Shown here: positions 6,628 through 14,245 of the stretch, in pieces
Layout: each line of letters starts with the position of its first letter
Position numbering within the stretch: position 1 is the first letter of the stretch
NCBI GenBank assembly: GCA_946478935.1
Contig: CAMLEL010000010.1
Coordinates: 1 to 17,010 of the forward strand
Length of the DNA: 17,010 nt
Origin: an uncultured Armatimonadota bacterium
Lineage (GTDB): Bacteria; Armatimonadota; Fimbriimonadia; Fimbriimonadales; Fimbriimonadaceae
Direction of reading: 5' to 3'
Position numbers and translations under genes: made by a program
The notes under the pieces: model-generated
Told to the model about the DNA's origin: nothing
Database searches by the model: none
The model's input: only the letters and a program-made list of their open reading frames with translations

Positions 6628-7167
6628 TTAGTTCCTAGGCTTCTTAAGGGTCCCTTTGCGCTTGAACTTCCACCGACGATAGATCGGGGTGAAAAAAATG
6701 AATACTCCGCTGATCGAGAGGAAACACAGGCCAAGCGCCACGGTCGGCAGCAGGTATCCGTGCATCGCATCGGCGAAATAGCTCATGTCGTGAATGTCCT
6801 CCATGAGCTGATCGTTACGAAAAGCGTCTGAAACAATCGTGCCGCGCGTTCCATCGACTTGGACTTCGCGGTACCCATCCTTGCTGATAATCTTGAAGAT
6901 ATTGTCTTTGGGACGGTAATCCACTCGATCGACCTGCGAAAGCTCGCTCAACTCCGGATGGCCAGCTCCGAATGCGATATCCAGCGCCTTGGAAATCGGA
7001 AGAATCTGAGAAGCGTTCTCCAACTTCACTGCCTCTTGGACCGGCGGTCTCATGAAGGCGAATCGATCCTTCATGGCCAAAAAGAAGCCAGTGACGGAGA
7101 TGATCGCCAAGAAAAGCGAGGCAACGAATCCGATCCAGCGGTGCAGCGAACGGGTCTGGTGATACAT
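6628..7167 (-). CDS. PepSY-type membrane protein
   Basis: This protein of 179 residues has two membrane helices flanking an outside domain: TM1 at 11-32 after 'LHRWIG', and TM2 at 140-161. The soluble part between (about 55-115) looks like a PepSY fold, including 'GYREVQVDGTRGTIV'. 'DIHDMSYFADAMHG' precedes TM2, and a basic tail faces the cytoplasm. This is the minimal form of the PepSY-associated TM family; relatives are linked to iron uptake, reductase electron transfer or protease inhibition. The conserved histidines (in LHRW, DIHDM, DAMHG) recall haem-ligand positions of such proteins, which I cannot confirm. A GTG at 7188 is an alternative start. The gene lies directly upstream of the sigma gene on the same strand and could share its transcript, though 125 bases separate it from the preferred sigma start. 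Confidence 0.75.
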   Translation of the reverse strand: MYHQTRSLHRWIGFVASLFLAIISVTGFFLAMKDRFAFMRPPVQEAVKLENASQILPISKALDIAFGAGHPELSELSQVDRVDYRPKDNIFKIISKDGYREVQVDGTRGTIVSDAFRNDQLMEDIHDMSYFADAMHGYLLPTVALGLCFLSISGVFIFFTPIYRRWKFKRKGTLKKPRN

Positions 7168-7234
7168 CGGGTGGGGAGAAGGATACACGAATCCACTTCA
7201 GGCGGACTTCATAATCGTAGTACGCAGCAATCCT

Positions 7235-9160
7235 ATGAGCAAATCCAAGTGGCCGGATCAAGTCGTTCAAAAACTAAAAAAACTTCCCGCCAAGCCGGGC
7301 TGCTATATCTATCGGAACGACAAGGGCGAGGTTCTCTATGTTGGGAAAGCCATCAGCCTTCGAAACCGTGTCCGAAGCTACTTCCAAGAATCGACTCGCC
7401 ACGGATTGCGAATCGCAAGGCTTGTCACCAAAGTCCGCGACATCGAATGGATCGTCGTGGACTCCGAAGTCGAAGCATTGGTCCTCGAATGCAACCTCAT
7501 CAAAGAGCATCGACCACCGTTCAATGTTCGCCTTCGGGACGATAAGAGTTACCCTTATATAACGATCACTAAAGAAGCTTTTCCTCGGGTCATGTTCACC
7601 CGCCGTCCGAGGAAAGACGGGGCCAAATACTACGGTCCATACACCTCGGCATATTCCGTCCGAGATACCCTTCAACTCCTTCACAAAGTGTTTCCGCTTA
7701 TCCCGTGCGGTAAGTCATGGAGCGGGCGAGAGGAGCAGAAGCCCTGCCTGTATTACCACCTGGGAAGATGCCTTGGGCCGTGCGCCGGACTGGCTGATCC
7801 GGTCGAGTATCGAGCCGTAATCTCGAAAGTCGACCGATTCCTCCAAGGCAAAGAAGAATCAATCATCGCGGATATCAAACGGGAGATGTCTGAGGCCGCA
7901 GAAGCGCTTGACTTTGAGCGCGCCGCAAAGCTACGAGACCAACTGCAGGCCATTGACACGTTGCTTCAACGTCAAAAAGTCCTCAGCGGCGATAGAGTGG
8001 ATCAGGACGTCATCGCGGTGGTCAAGGACGAAAGGGGCGCGGCCATCCAGATGCTCTACATACGCGCTGGCAAATTGATCGGCCAGCGTCAGTTCATCTT
8101 GGATGGCGCAGCCGAGGCTCCGCCCCAAGAAGCTGTCCAAGAGTTCGTCAAGCAGTACTACTCGGAGGCTCCGGAAGTCCCCCGCGAAATTCTGTTGCCT
8201 GTGGAGATTGAAGAGCGGAACATAGTTCAATCTTGGCTGCGGCAGCGGCGTGGAGCTGCAGTGACCGTAGAGGTACCTCAAGGTGGCGAAAAGCTCCGCC
8301 TTGTCGATATGGCGGCCAATAACGCAGAACAGGCGCTCTCCACGTTCAGTCAAGAGTTGGCGCAGAAGGAGGCTTGGTCTGAAGAGGCGATGGCACAGCT
8401 TCAGGAATCCATCGGCCTTCCAACTCTGCCTGTTCGAATCGAGGGCTTCGATATTTCCAACATCCAGGGCACGGCGCCGGTTGGCTCGATGGTTGTGTCA
8501 GAGTCCGGCGAAGCGGCGAAATCGGAATATCGACGCTTCAAAGTTCGCTGGCATCCTGAAAGTCCAAATGATTTTGCGATGATGCACGAGGTGCTCACCC
8601 GACGGCTGAGGGCTTATTTGGATGGTGACGAGAAGTTTTCCAAGCTCCCTGACCTCATCATGATCGATGGCGGTAAGGGCCAGTTGGGAGCAGCCTTGCG
8701 AGCCCGCGACGATCTTGGCCTGAGCGTTCCGATGGTCGGCTTGGCAAAGCGCCACGAGCTGATCTATATCCCCGAAAGAATACGTTCGTCAATGGAGCAA
8801 AAGCCGGAAGATGCCGCCGTCCGAGGTCGACCATTGGAGTTCCTCGGGGTATCTGAAGACTACGCATTCAAAGATATCGAACTGCCGTTGAACTCCCCTG
8901 GTTTACTGCTCCTCAGGAAGCTTCGGGACGAGGCACACCGATTCGCGATCAGCTTCCACCGAAAGATCCGGGACAAGCGAATGACCGGCTCAGCGATCGA
9001 GGAAATCCCGGGAATCGGTCCGCGCCGCCGCCGCCTGCTTTTGCGAACCTTTGGCTCGATCGATGGAATTCGGCGCGCATCGGTAGATGAGTTGTCAGCC
9101 GTGCCAACGATGACGCGAAAGCTAGCCGAACAGGTAAACGAGTACCTCCGGGAAGGCTAA
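7235..9160 (+). CDS. uvrC: UvrABC excinuclease subunit C
   Basis: This nuclease makes both incisions in nucleotide excision repair together with UvrA and UvrB in the cytoplasm. It has 641 residues, a normal length. The N-terminal GIY-YIG domain spans about 16-98 ('PGCYIY' at 21-26, 'LYVGKA', glutamate E85 in 'ALVLECNLIK'). A cysteine set C158, C171, C179 and C183 matches the spacing of the Fe-S cluster cysteines reported in E. coli UvrC. A UVR (UvrB-binding) motif lies at about 210-245. The RNase H-like C-terminal nuclease has 'EGFDISN' (D406) and 'IMIDGGKGQL' (D478), and HhH motifs near 588-640 include 'IPGIGPRRRRLL'. The gene diverges from the PepSY gene, and its stop codon overlaps that of the convergent DUF488 gene. 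Confidence 0.98.
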   Translation: MSKSKWPDQVVQKLKKLPAKPGCYIYRNDKGEVLYVGKAISLRNRVRSYFQESTRHGLRIARLVTKVRDIEWIVVDSEVEALVLECNLIKEHRPPFNVRLRDDKSYPYITITKEAFPRVMFTRRPRKDGAKYYGPYTSAYSVRDTLQLLHKVFPLIPCGKSWSGREEQKPCLYYHLGRCLGPCAGLADPVEYRAVISKVDRFLQGKEESIIADIKREMSEAAEALDFERAAKLRDQLQAIDTLLQRQKVLSGDRVDQDVIAVVKDERGAAIQMLYIRAGKLIGQRQFILDGAAEAPPQEAVQEFVKQYYSEAPEVPREILLPVEIEERNIVQSWLRQRRGAAVTVEVPQGGEKLRLVDMAANNAEQALSTFSQELAQKEAWSEEAMAQLQESIGLPTLPVRIEGFDISNIQGTAPVGSMVVSESGEAAKSEYRRFKVRWHPESPNDFAMMHEVLTRRLRAYLDGDEKFSKLPDLIMIDGGKGQLGAALRARDDLGLSVPMVGLAKRHELIYIPERIRSSMEQKPEDAAVRGRPLEFLGVSEDYAFKDIELPLNSPGLLLLRKLRDEAHRFAISFHRKIRDKRMTGSAIEEIPGIGPRRRRLLLRTFGSIDGIRRASVDELSAVPTMTRKLAEQVNEYLREG

Positions 9161-9657
9161 AACAAGCTGCTCTGCGGTTCGGACTCCACTTCTATTTCGC
9201 GCTGGGTTCGATAACGCTCGTCGTCCCCAACGTGGAGGTATTCAACGCCCTGCGCGATCAACGCGGGACCGAGGAGTCGCGACCGATGGCATCGATTGGG
9301 GCGCAGGCATCCGCACATCAAAACGATCCTCTTATTGGGATCAGATGCCGCTTGCACCAACTTCCGGATACCGAGTTCCAACTTCGGCAACTGCCTCAAG
9401 GGTTCAACGTCCACTGACTCTGGATCTTTACACAGCTGGGGGCTATTGTCGATGCCTCCCAATGTGTCACCCATATAGACATATTTGATCTCTGTCTGCC
9501 CGAGGAGTAGCTCCAGTCGTTCGCGCCGAAAGTCTTCCCAATAACTGGACTGCGGAACCGAACGAACATCCACCACATGGGTGAATCCGTGCCGACGAAT
9601 CAAGTCCAAAAATGCGTCATATCCCCGGTTTCCGTACCCGACCGAATAGATCGTCAC
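9157..9657 (-). CDS. DUF488 family protein
   Basis: This small cytoplasmic protein of 166 residues is from the DUF488 family, whose biochemical role is not established. The family pattern is clear: N-terminal 'IYSVGYGNRGYDAFLDLI' (3-20), 'VVDVRSVPQS' (28-37), 'YMGDTLGG' (61-68) and the Cys/His segment 'LMCGCLRPNRCHR' (113-125). In many relatives the residue after the first cysteine pair is followed by a glutamate (CaE...CHR); here Gly-Cys takes that place. The start codon is GTG at 9657, 7 bases after the stop of the permease gene, so it is probably the third cistron of the importer operon. The stop TAG (9157-9159) shares two bases with the uvrC stop TAA (9158-9160). Confidence 0.85.
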   Translation of the reverse strand: MTIYSVGYGNRGYDAFLDLIRRHGFTHVVDVRSVPQSSYWEDFRRERLELLLGQTEIKYVYMGDTLGGIDNSPQLCKDPESVDVEPLRQLPKLELGIRKLVQAASDPNKRIVLMCGCLRPNRCHRSRLLGPALIAQGVEYLHVGDDERYRTQREIEVESEPQSSLF

Positions 9658-9664
9658 GGTCAGA

Positions 9665-10603
9665 TTATTTACCGCCAGTCATGACGATTCCTTTGATAAA
9701 GAACTTCTGACCCACCAGGAATAGAATCAATAACGGAATCATCACCAAGACTGAACCTGCCATCAGGAGATGCCATTGCTCATTCTGCAGTGACCGGTAA
9801 GTCTGCAAGCCAAGCTCCAGAGTCTGCTTCTCGGGGGAATTCAGATAGAGCAGTGGCCCCATGAAGTCCTTCCAATTGTAGATAAAGGCAAAGATGCCGA
9901 CTGTCGCCAACGCGGGCTTGGAAAGGGGCATGATGATTCGCCAGAAGATCGTTGAATGGTTGGCTCCGTCCAAGAGGGCGGCCTCGTCCAACTCACGAGG
10001 GATTCCCATAAAGAACTGCCGCATCAGGAAAATGTTGAATGCCCCGCCGCCAAACCATGCTGGCACCCAAAGGGGATAGAACGTGTCCACCCAATTCAGA
10101 TGCTTGTACAGGATGTATGTCGGGATCATCGTTACGATCGCCGGTAGCATCATCGTGCTCAAAAGCAGGATAAAAAGTCGATCACGACCGCGAAACCTGA
10201 GCCGCGCAAATGCGTAAGCCACCAACGACGAGGAAACCAACACACCCAAAGTCGCCAGAACCGCGATCGTCAACGAATTCTTGAAAAAGAGTCGGAAACT
10301 GACGTTCGGATTGGAAAGAACGAGGTCGAAGTTTTCCCAGGTCAAGTCCTTCGGCCAAGCCCATGCTGTACTCATGGCGATCTCGTTCGGCGTCTTGAGC
10401 GACATCGCCAGCATGATGTAGAGAGGAATCATGAAGACAACCGCGCCCATTAAAAGCAAGGTCCAGACGCCTAATTTGCCCAGCAAAGCAGAGATTTTGG
10501 CGCGTTGAGCGATCCGGCGATACTGGAGACTTTCAGAGCGCTCCGATCCGCCATCGGGCGCAGTTCGTGTGGAAGCGGTCTTGGGCTCCAGGACTTGACT
10601 CAT
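9665..10603 (-). CDS. Sugar ABC transporter permease, MalG type
   Basis: This is an inner-membrane permease subunit of a carbohydrate importer of the CUT1 kind, 312 residues with six predicted helices. The EAA loop that docks the ATPase is clear at 204-232 ('ELDEAALLDGANHSTIFWRI', then 'IMPLSKPAL'). A cytoplasmic N-terminal tail of about 40 residues precedes TM1 (44-68); the end 'FFIKGIVMTGGK' is typical of MalG-like proteins ('GLTAGAVKG' in E. coli). The start ATG overlaps the stop of the fused binding-protein/permease gene by 4 bases (ATGA), so both permeases are made at matched levels. The substrate cannot be read from the sequence. Confidence 0.95.
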   Translation of the reverse strand: MSQVLEPKTASTRTAPDGGSERSESLQYRRIAQRAKISALLGKLGVWTLLLMGAVVFMIPLYIMLAMSLKTPNEIAMSTAWAWPKDLTWENFDLVLSNPNVSFRLFFKNSLTIAVLATLGVLVSSSLVAYAFARLRFRGRDRLFILLLSTMMLPAIVTMIPTYILYKHLNWVDTFYPLWVPAWFGGGAFNIFLMRQFFMGIPRELDEAALLDGANHSTIFWRIIMPLSKPALATVGIFAFIYNWKDFMGPLLYLNSPEKQTLELGLQTYRSLQNEQWHLLMAGSVLVMIPLLILFLVGQKFFIKGIVMTGGK

Positions 10604-13008
10604 TTCGCCTCCGCTTCATAGTGGACCCACTTGCTCATTCGCATTTGAAGCATGGTGAAAATCAGCACGACGGCAAACAGCACCCACGCCAAAGCCGCCG
10701 CATATCCCATCCGTAAGGTCGTAAAGGCCGCTGAATAGATGCTGATCATCTGTACGAACAGCGAATTGTTCGGCCCCCCATTCGGGCCGTTTGTGATCAC
10801 GTAAACCTGCGTAAACACTTGAAATGCGCCGATGAACCCGGTGATTAGGCAAAAAAACAGTGCCGGGGTTAACAGCGGAAGGGTGATCGCCTTGAGCCTT
10901 TGAAATGGGCTTGCTCCATCCACCGTCGCCGCTTCATAGTAGTACTGTGGAATTCCTTGCAGCCCGGCAAGCAACACGACCATCGAACCGCCGACGCCCA
11001 GCAACCCTAACAAAATCATCGATGGCATCGCGGTGAATTCATTGCCAAACCAATTCACCGGTTCGTTGGGCGTTCCCGCCAGGGCGCTCAGCCAGTCTCC
11101 GATCGGCTTCAAAACCGGCGAGTAAAGAATGGAATTGACCAATCCGCCATCCGGGGCAAACAGCTTCCGTGCGACCAAAGTGATTGCGACTGCACTCGCG
11201 ATCGAGGGAACGTAATACATCGCCCTGAAAAGCGGAACGCCACGCACCTTTTGATTCAACAGCAGGGCCAATCCAAGCGCAAAGAGGATTGCGATTGGGG
11301 TTCCTACTAGCGTGTACAAAGTCGTCACTTGCAGGGACTTCCAGAATCTCGGGTCCTCTGTGAAGGCTTCTCGGAAATTGCCCGCGCCCCGCCACTGAGC
11401 TGGCTGAATCATGTCCCAATTCATCGTCGACATCAGCAGCGACAACACCATCGGTCCGACGGTAAATACCGACAATCCGATGAGCCAGGGGGCCAGAAAC
11501 TTGTACGCACTGCGGCTTTCCCTTTTGTCTCGATCGGTATAGGCTATGCGGCGCTCCGGCAGATAGATCGCTGTCAGCACAAGCCCAACCACCACGATGC
11601 CAACGGCAATTCCAGCCGGCCAGTTAAAGGACGGAAGCTTCTCTTCGCGCAACAACTGATTCAGCCGGAGCTGAGCTTCCTTTGTTCCAGAATCCAAGCC
11701 TTCCTTCGGCGTAAGGATGCCGTTGTATATGCTGTCGCGGCGACTGTTGATCAACCCCATGACTTCCTGCCAATACTCGGCCGTTGCGTCAAAGCGAACG
11801 AAAGGTACGGCCTGGTCCGTAACGACCCGGTTTGCCGGGTACTGCTGTTCCAGTGGAGTATTCGGCCCTGGCAGCCAAACGTCAGGCGTTAGTGCGAGCT
11901 TCCGGATTGCCGGTTGAGCGATCCCCGCTTTGGCCATGGCTGTCATACCGACCGGGCCCGACATGAATTTCACCAGCCGCCATGCCTCCTCCGGATGCTT
12001 GGTTGTGGAGAAGATGGAATAGCCTGACCCGCCGGTCGGGAAGGCTCTGCGCGGTCTTCCCGTCACATCTCGCGCACAAGCCGGGTACAGGGCGATGTCC
12101 CACTCAAAGAAACCTTTTTGGCCAGGTTTCAGCATCTTGCGCATATTCGGCACTTCCCAAATGCCGTTCTGGTACATCGCAACCTTCTGCTGAACAAATA
12201 GCTGCTGCGTCGTCGATTGCAGGGCGCTGGTCACTTCCTGATTGCTTGGCATCCACTTCTTGTTCATGGCCAAGTCGAGCACGAAGTCGTAGATCTTCAC
12301 CATGTCGGGCAGATTGAAGTAGATCTTGGTCGGATGCGTGTAGTCGTCTACATAGTCCAAGCCATAGCTGAACATGAAAGTATCGATAGCCTGAGCTGGC
12401 CATCCCGAAGTAAATCCATAGCGTGTGACCTTGCCCTTCGAATCCTTCTCGGTGAGTTGCTGCATCACCCACAGAAAGTCCTTCTCGCGAAGCTCTGGTC
12501 GAACCTTGAAGTCCCATGTCCAACTGCCGTCCGGATAGGGAATTCCCTTCTCCTTGAAGATCCGCTTGTTGTAATAGACCAGGCCCTGAGGAGCGATGTC
12601 CCGTGGTAGCACGTAGCAAAGGCCACCCAACGAATGCGCATCGACGATCGGCTTGTAGAACTCCTTGATGTCGAATCCCGGCGTCCGATCGAAAAAGTCA
12701 TTCAAAGGCAGGATCGCCTTTCGCTTGGCGAGAGCCTGGAAGTGGCCCATATCCATCATCGCCACATCCGGCGCTGTGTTGCCGGCGTAGGTCACCAGCA
12801 TCTTCTGGTGATAGAGGTTATAGTCGCTGAAGTTCTCCAGCCGAACTTTGATGCCAGGATTCTCCCTCTCAAACTGGCGACAGAGACTTCGGAGAATTTT
12901 GAGGGACTCATCCCCGTCCCAGACTGTAAATCGAAGCGTCACCTCAGCGGCAGTGAAAGCTGCAAGCGCCAATAAAAGCAGGCAGAATATCGATTTGCGG
13001 AACGCCAT
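10600..13008 (-). CDS. Fused sugar-binding protein and MalF-type ABC permease
   Basis: This protein of 802 residues combines two normally separate importer parts. Residues 1-21 form a signal peptide without a proper lipobox. Residues 22-455 are a CUT1-type solute-binding protein ('RFTVWDGDESLKILRSLCRQF', cut here at its ends; 'APDVAMMD' at 79-86; 'FPTGGSGYSIF' at 323-333; 'HPEEAWRLVKFM' at 338-349). An additional membrane helix lies at 462-483, then a charged cytoplasmic linker (484-503). A six-helix MalF-like permease follows (504-790), with the EAA loop at 687-717 ('YYYEAATVDGASPFQRLKAI'). The extra helix brings the chain back to the cytoplasm, so the fusion is topologically sound. It is the first gene of the operon, overlaps the next permease by ATGA, and has a good promoter upstream. 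No ATPase gene is nearby. Confidence 0.94.
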   Translation of the reverse strand: MAFRKSIFCLLLLALAAFTAAEVTLRFTVWDGDESLKILRSLCRQFERENPGIKVRLENFSDYNLYHQKMLVTYAGNTAPDVAMMDMGHFQALAKRKAILPLNDFFDRTPGFDIKEFYKPIVDAHSLGGLCYVLPRDIAPQGLVYYNKRIFKEKGIPYPDGSWTWDFKVRPELREKDFLWVMQQLTEKDSKGKVTRYGFTSGWPAQAIDTFMFSYGLDYVDDYTHPTKIYFNLPDMVKIYDFVLDLAMNKKWMPSNQEVTSALQSTTQQLFVQQKVAMYQNGIWEVPNMRKMLKPGQKGFFEWDIALYPACARDVTGRPRRAFPTGGSGYSIFSTTKHPEEAWRLVKFMSGPVGMTAMAKAGIAQPAIRKLALTPDVWLPGPNTPLEQQYPANRVVTDQAVPFVRFDATAEYWQEVMGLINSRRDSIYNGILTPKEGLDSGTKEAQLRLNQLLREEKLPSFNWPAGIAVGIVVVGLVLTAIYLPERRIAYTDRDKRESRSAYKFLAPWLIGLSVFTVGPMVLSLLMSTMNWDMIQPAQWRGAGNFREAFTEDPRFWKSLQVTTLYTLVGTPIAILFALGLALLLNQKVRGVPLFRAMYYVPSIASAVAITLVARKLFAPDGGLVNSILYSPVLKPIGDWLSALAGTPNEPVNWFGNEFTAMPSMILLGLLGVGGSMVVLLAGLQGIPQYYYEAATVDGASPFQRLKAITLPLLTPALFFCLITGFIGAFQVFTQVYVITNGPNGGPNNSLFVQMISIYSAAFTTLRMGYAAALAWVLFAVVLIFTMLQMRMSKWVHYEAEAK

Positions 13009-13038
13009 GTCGAGACCCGATCGAAAAGTGTCGATAAG

Positions 13039-13067
13039 ATTCTACGACATCTTGATTTACGGGTCAA
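13039..13067 (-). promoter_or_regulatory. Sigma70-type promoter of the importer operon
   Basis: Reading the minus strand, TTGACC (complement of 13062-13067) is followed after exactly 17 bases by TAGAAT (complement of 13039-13044). These are close matches to the -35 and -10 consensus. The start codon of the fused importer gene lies at 13008, leaving a leader of about 25 bases. The spacing and position make this the best promoter in the window. Confidence 0.7.
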
Positions 13068-13071
13068 TCAA
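13052..13071. promoter_or_regulatory. Candidate operator overlapping the -35 box
   Basis: TTGATT (13052-13057) and AATCAA (13066-13071) form an inverted repeat with an 8-base spacer, lying across the -35 box of the importer promoter. Just outside, a further TTGATT on the minus strand makes a tandem copy. Such a site would suit a repressor acting on the sugar importer, for example of the LacI or GntR kind. No such regulator is encoded beside it, so its binding protein is unknown. Confidence 0.4.
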
Positions 13072-13107
13072 AATCAACTTGAACCTGCCGACTGCGGAAA
13101 TTTTGCC

Positions 13108-13659
13108 TTAGGCGCGAGCTTTTTCGCGAACCATCGCAACCGGCGCGGATTCGGGTCGTTCCATTTCCCGTTTCCCACGCTCGATGGTTGTTGCCACTTT
13201 CCCGACCACGCCTTCGAGTTGGGTCAGGACGTCCACTGCATACTTTTCTGCCCCACGGCGCATGCTCACCGCATCCCGATCCGCAGAGTTGCGAATCTCT
13301 TCGCTTTGCGCTTTGGACAGCTTGAGGATTTCGCTCTCGCCAACCATCTGCTGCTGCTGAAGTCTGGCCTGCTCCAGGAGCCGCTCGGCCTCTTGCCGTG
13401 CTTCGGCGACGATCCGATCGGACTCCTTGCGGGCATTGTCCAAAGTCATCGTGGCGTCTTCCTTGGCTGTCTCCACAATCCGATCCGTCTCCCGAACCGT
13501 TGCGGCCGCTGCCTTGACCTCATTTGGTAACGATGCGCGAACTTTCGCGATCTGCATACTGATCTCGTCCTTGTTGTATCCCCAAACGATCGGGCCGAAG
13601 CCGCCGACGTTATCGACGGTGAGTTCGTGAAGTTGGTCGAGAAGCCGCAGAATATCCAT
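13108..13659 (-). CDS. DivIVA/ATP-synthase-b-like coiled-coil protein
   Basis: This 183-residue protein has a conserved-looking N-terminus, 'MDILRLLDQLHELTVDN' (1-17), and a short Gly-rich turn. A long helical, charge-periodic region follows (about 35-165). Repeats such as 'TAKEDATMTLDNARKESDRI' and 'AEARQEAERLLEQARLQQQQ' predict a continuous coiled coil of the kind seen in DivIVA and F-type ATP synthase b subunits. No membrane helix is present, so it is not the b subunit itself. I recall similar proteins beside coaD in other bacteria, with no firm function; a role in cell-envelope or division scaffolding is a guess. The ATG at 13659 is preferred; a TTG at 13668 is possible. It follows coaD after 71 bases on the same strand. 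Confidence 0.75.
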   Translation of the reverse strand: MDILRLLDQLHELTVDNVGGFGPIVWGYNKDEISMQIAKVRASLPNEVKAAAATVRETDRIVETAKEDATMTLDNARKESDRIVAEARQEAERLLEQARLQQQQMVGESEILKLSKAQSEEIRNSADRDAVSMRRGAEKYAVDVLTQLEGVVGKVATTIERGKREMERPESAPVAMVREKARA

Positions 13660-13730
13660 AACGCTCAAGAATAAGGGACGGGGTAGAGGTCTTCATTGTG
13701 GCACGCCGGGCCACTTTTCGAACCTGTAAC

Positions 13731-14222
13731 TTATCCACTTTGTTTCCGCAACGACCGGTGGATAACTTCGGCCACGGGTGCCGGAACCATCTCCGAAAAG
13801 TCACCGCCCAATGTCGCCACTTCCCTTACGATGCTGCTGCTCAAATAGCTGTGCTCCCACTTCGTCATGAGGAAGACCGTCTCTATGTCGCTCGCCAACC
13901 TGCGGTTGACCATCGCCATTTGAAACTCGTATTCGAAATCTGCGGTTGCTCGGAGACCTCGAACGATTGACTTGGCACCAATCGATCGCACGTAATCCAC
14001 CAAGAGCCCCGAAAAGCTATAGATCCGTACATTGTCGAGATGCTGGACACTGGCTTGCAGCGCCGAGACCCGTTCCTCTCCGCTTAGTAACGGCTTTTTT
14101 GCCGAATTGACGCCGACGGCAACCACGATCTCATCGAACAGTTTTGAGGCTCGCTCGATGACATCTAAATGTCCGAATGTCGGAGGGTCGAAAGAGCCGG
14201 GATAAATGGCAAGTCGCCGCAT
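13731..14222 (-). CDS. coaD: Phosphopantetheine adenylyltransferase
   Basis: This enzyme transfers AMP from ATP to 4'-phosphopantetheine, giving dephospho-CoA, the penultimate step of coenzyme A synthesis. Its 163 residues match the family's usual length. The nucleotidyltransferase signature is 'YPGSFDPPTFGHLD' (7-20) with T15 and H18. Substrate-binding residues lie in 'KKPLLSGEER' (42-51) and 'IVRGLRATADFEYE' (86-99), and the C-terminal 'YLSSSIVRE' (126-134) is the ATP-binding ISSTxVR motif. The gene sits 23 bases after vanW on the same strand, probably in one transcript. The ATG at 14222 begins exactly where the family does. Confidence 0.97.
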   Translation of the reverse strand: MRRLAIYPGSFDPPTFGHLDVIERASKLFDEIVVAVGVNSAKKPLLSGEERVSALQASVQHLDNVRIYSFSGLLVDYVRSIGAKSIVRGLRATADFEYEFQMAMVNRRLASDIETVFLMTKWEHSYLSSSIVREVATLGGDFSEMVPAPVAEVIHRSLRKQSG

Positions 14223-14245
14223 GGCTAACCATCATACTTCCGATG

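Noticed and set aside
6859..7545. Open frame of 228 codons on the plus strand crossing the PepSY gene and the start of uvrC
   Set aside because: It runs antisense through one real gene and out of frame through the GIY-YIG domain of UvrC, so it cannot be real alongside both.
13697..13718. Hairpin GTGGC...GCCAC followed by TTTT on the plus strand
   Set aside because: The stem is only 5 bp and the T run is on the plus strand, where no gene ends; the genes on both sides are on the minus strand.
13715..13730. GGTTCGAA-like sequence on the minus strand suggesting a tRNA T-loop
   Set aside because: No matching T-stem, anticodon stem or acceptor stem can be drawn around it.
13731..13765. Two DnaA-box-like octamers, TTATCCAC (13731-13738) and GTGGATAA (13758-13765), in opposite orientation
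   Set aside because: One contains the coaD stop codon and the other lies within coaD codons. Two sites without an AT-rich stretch or dnaA/dnaN neighbours do not support an origin, and no T run follows to make it a terminator.
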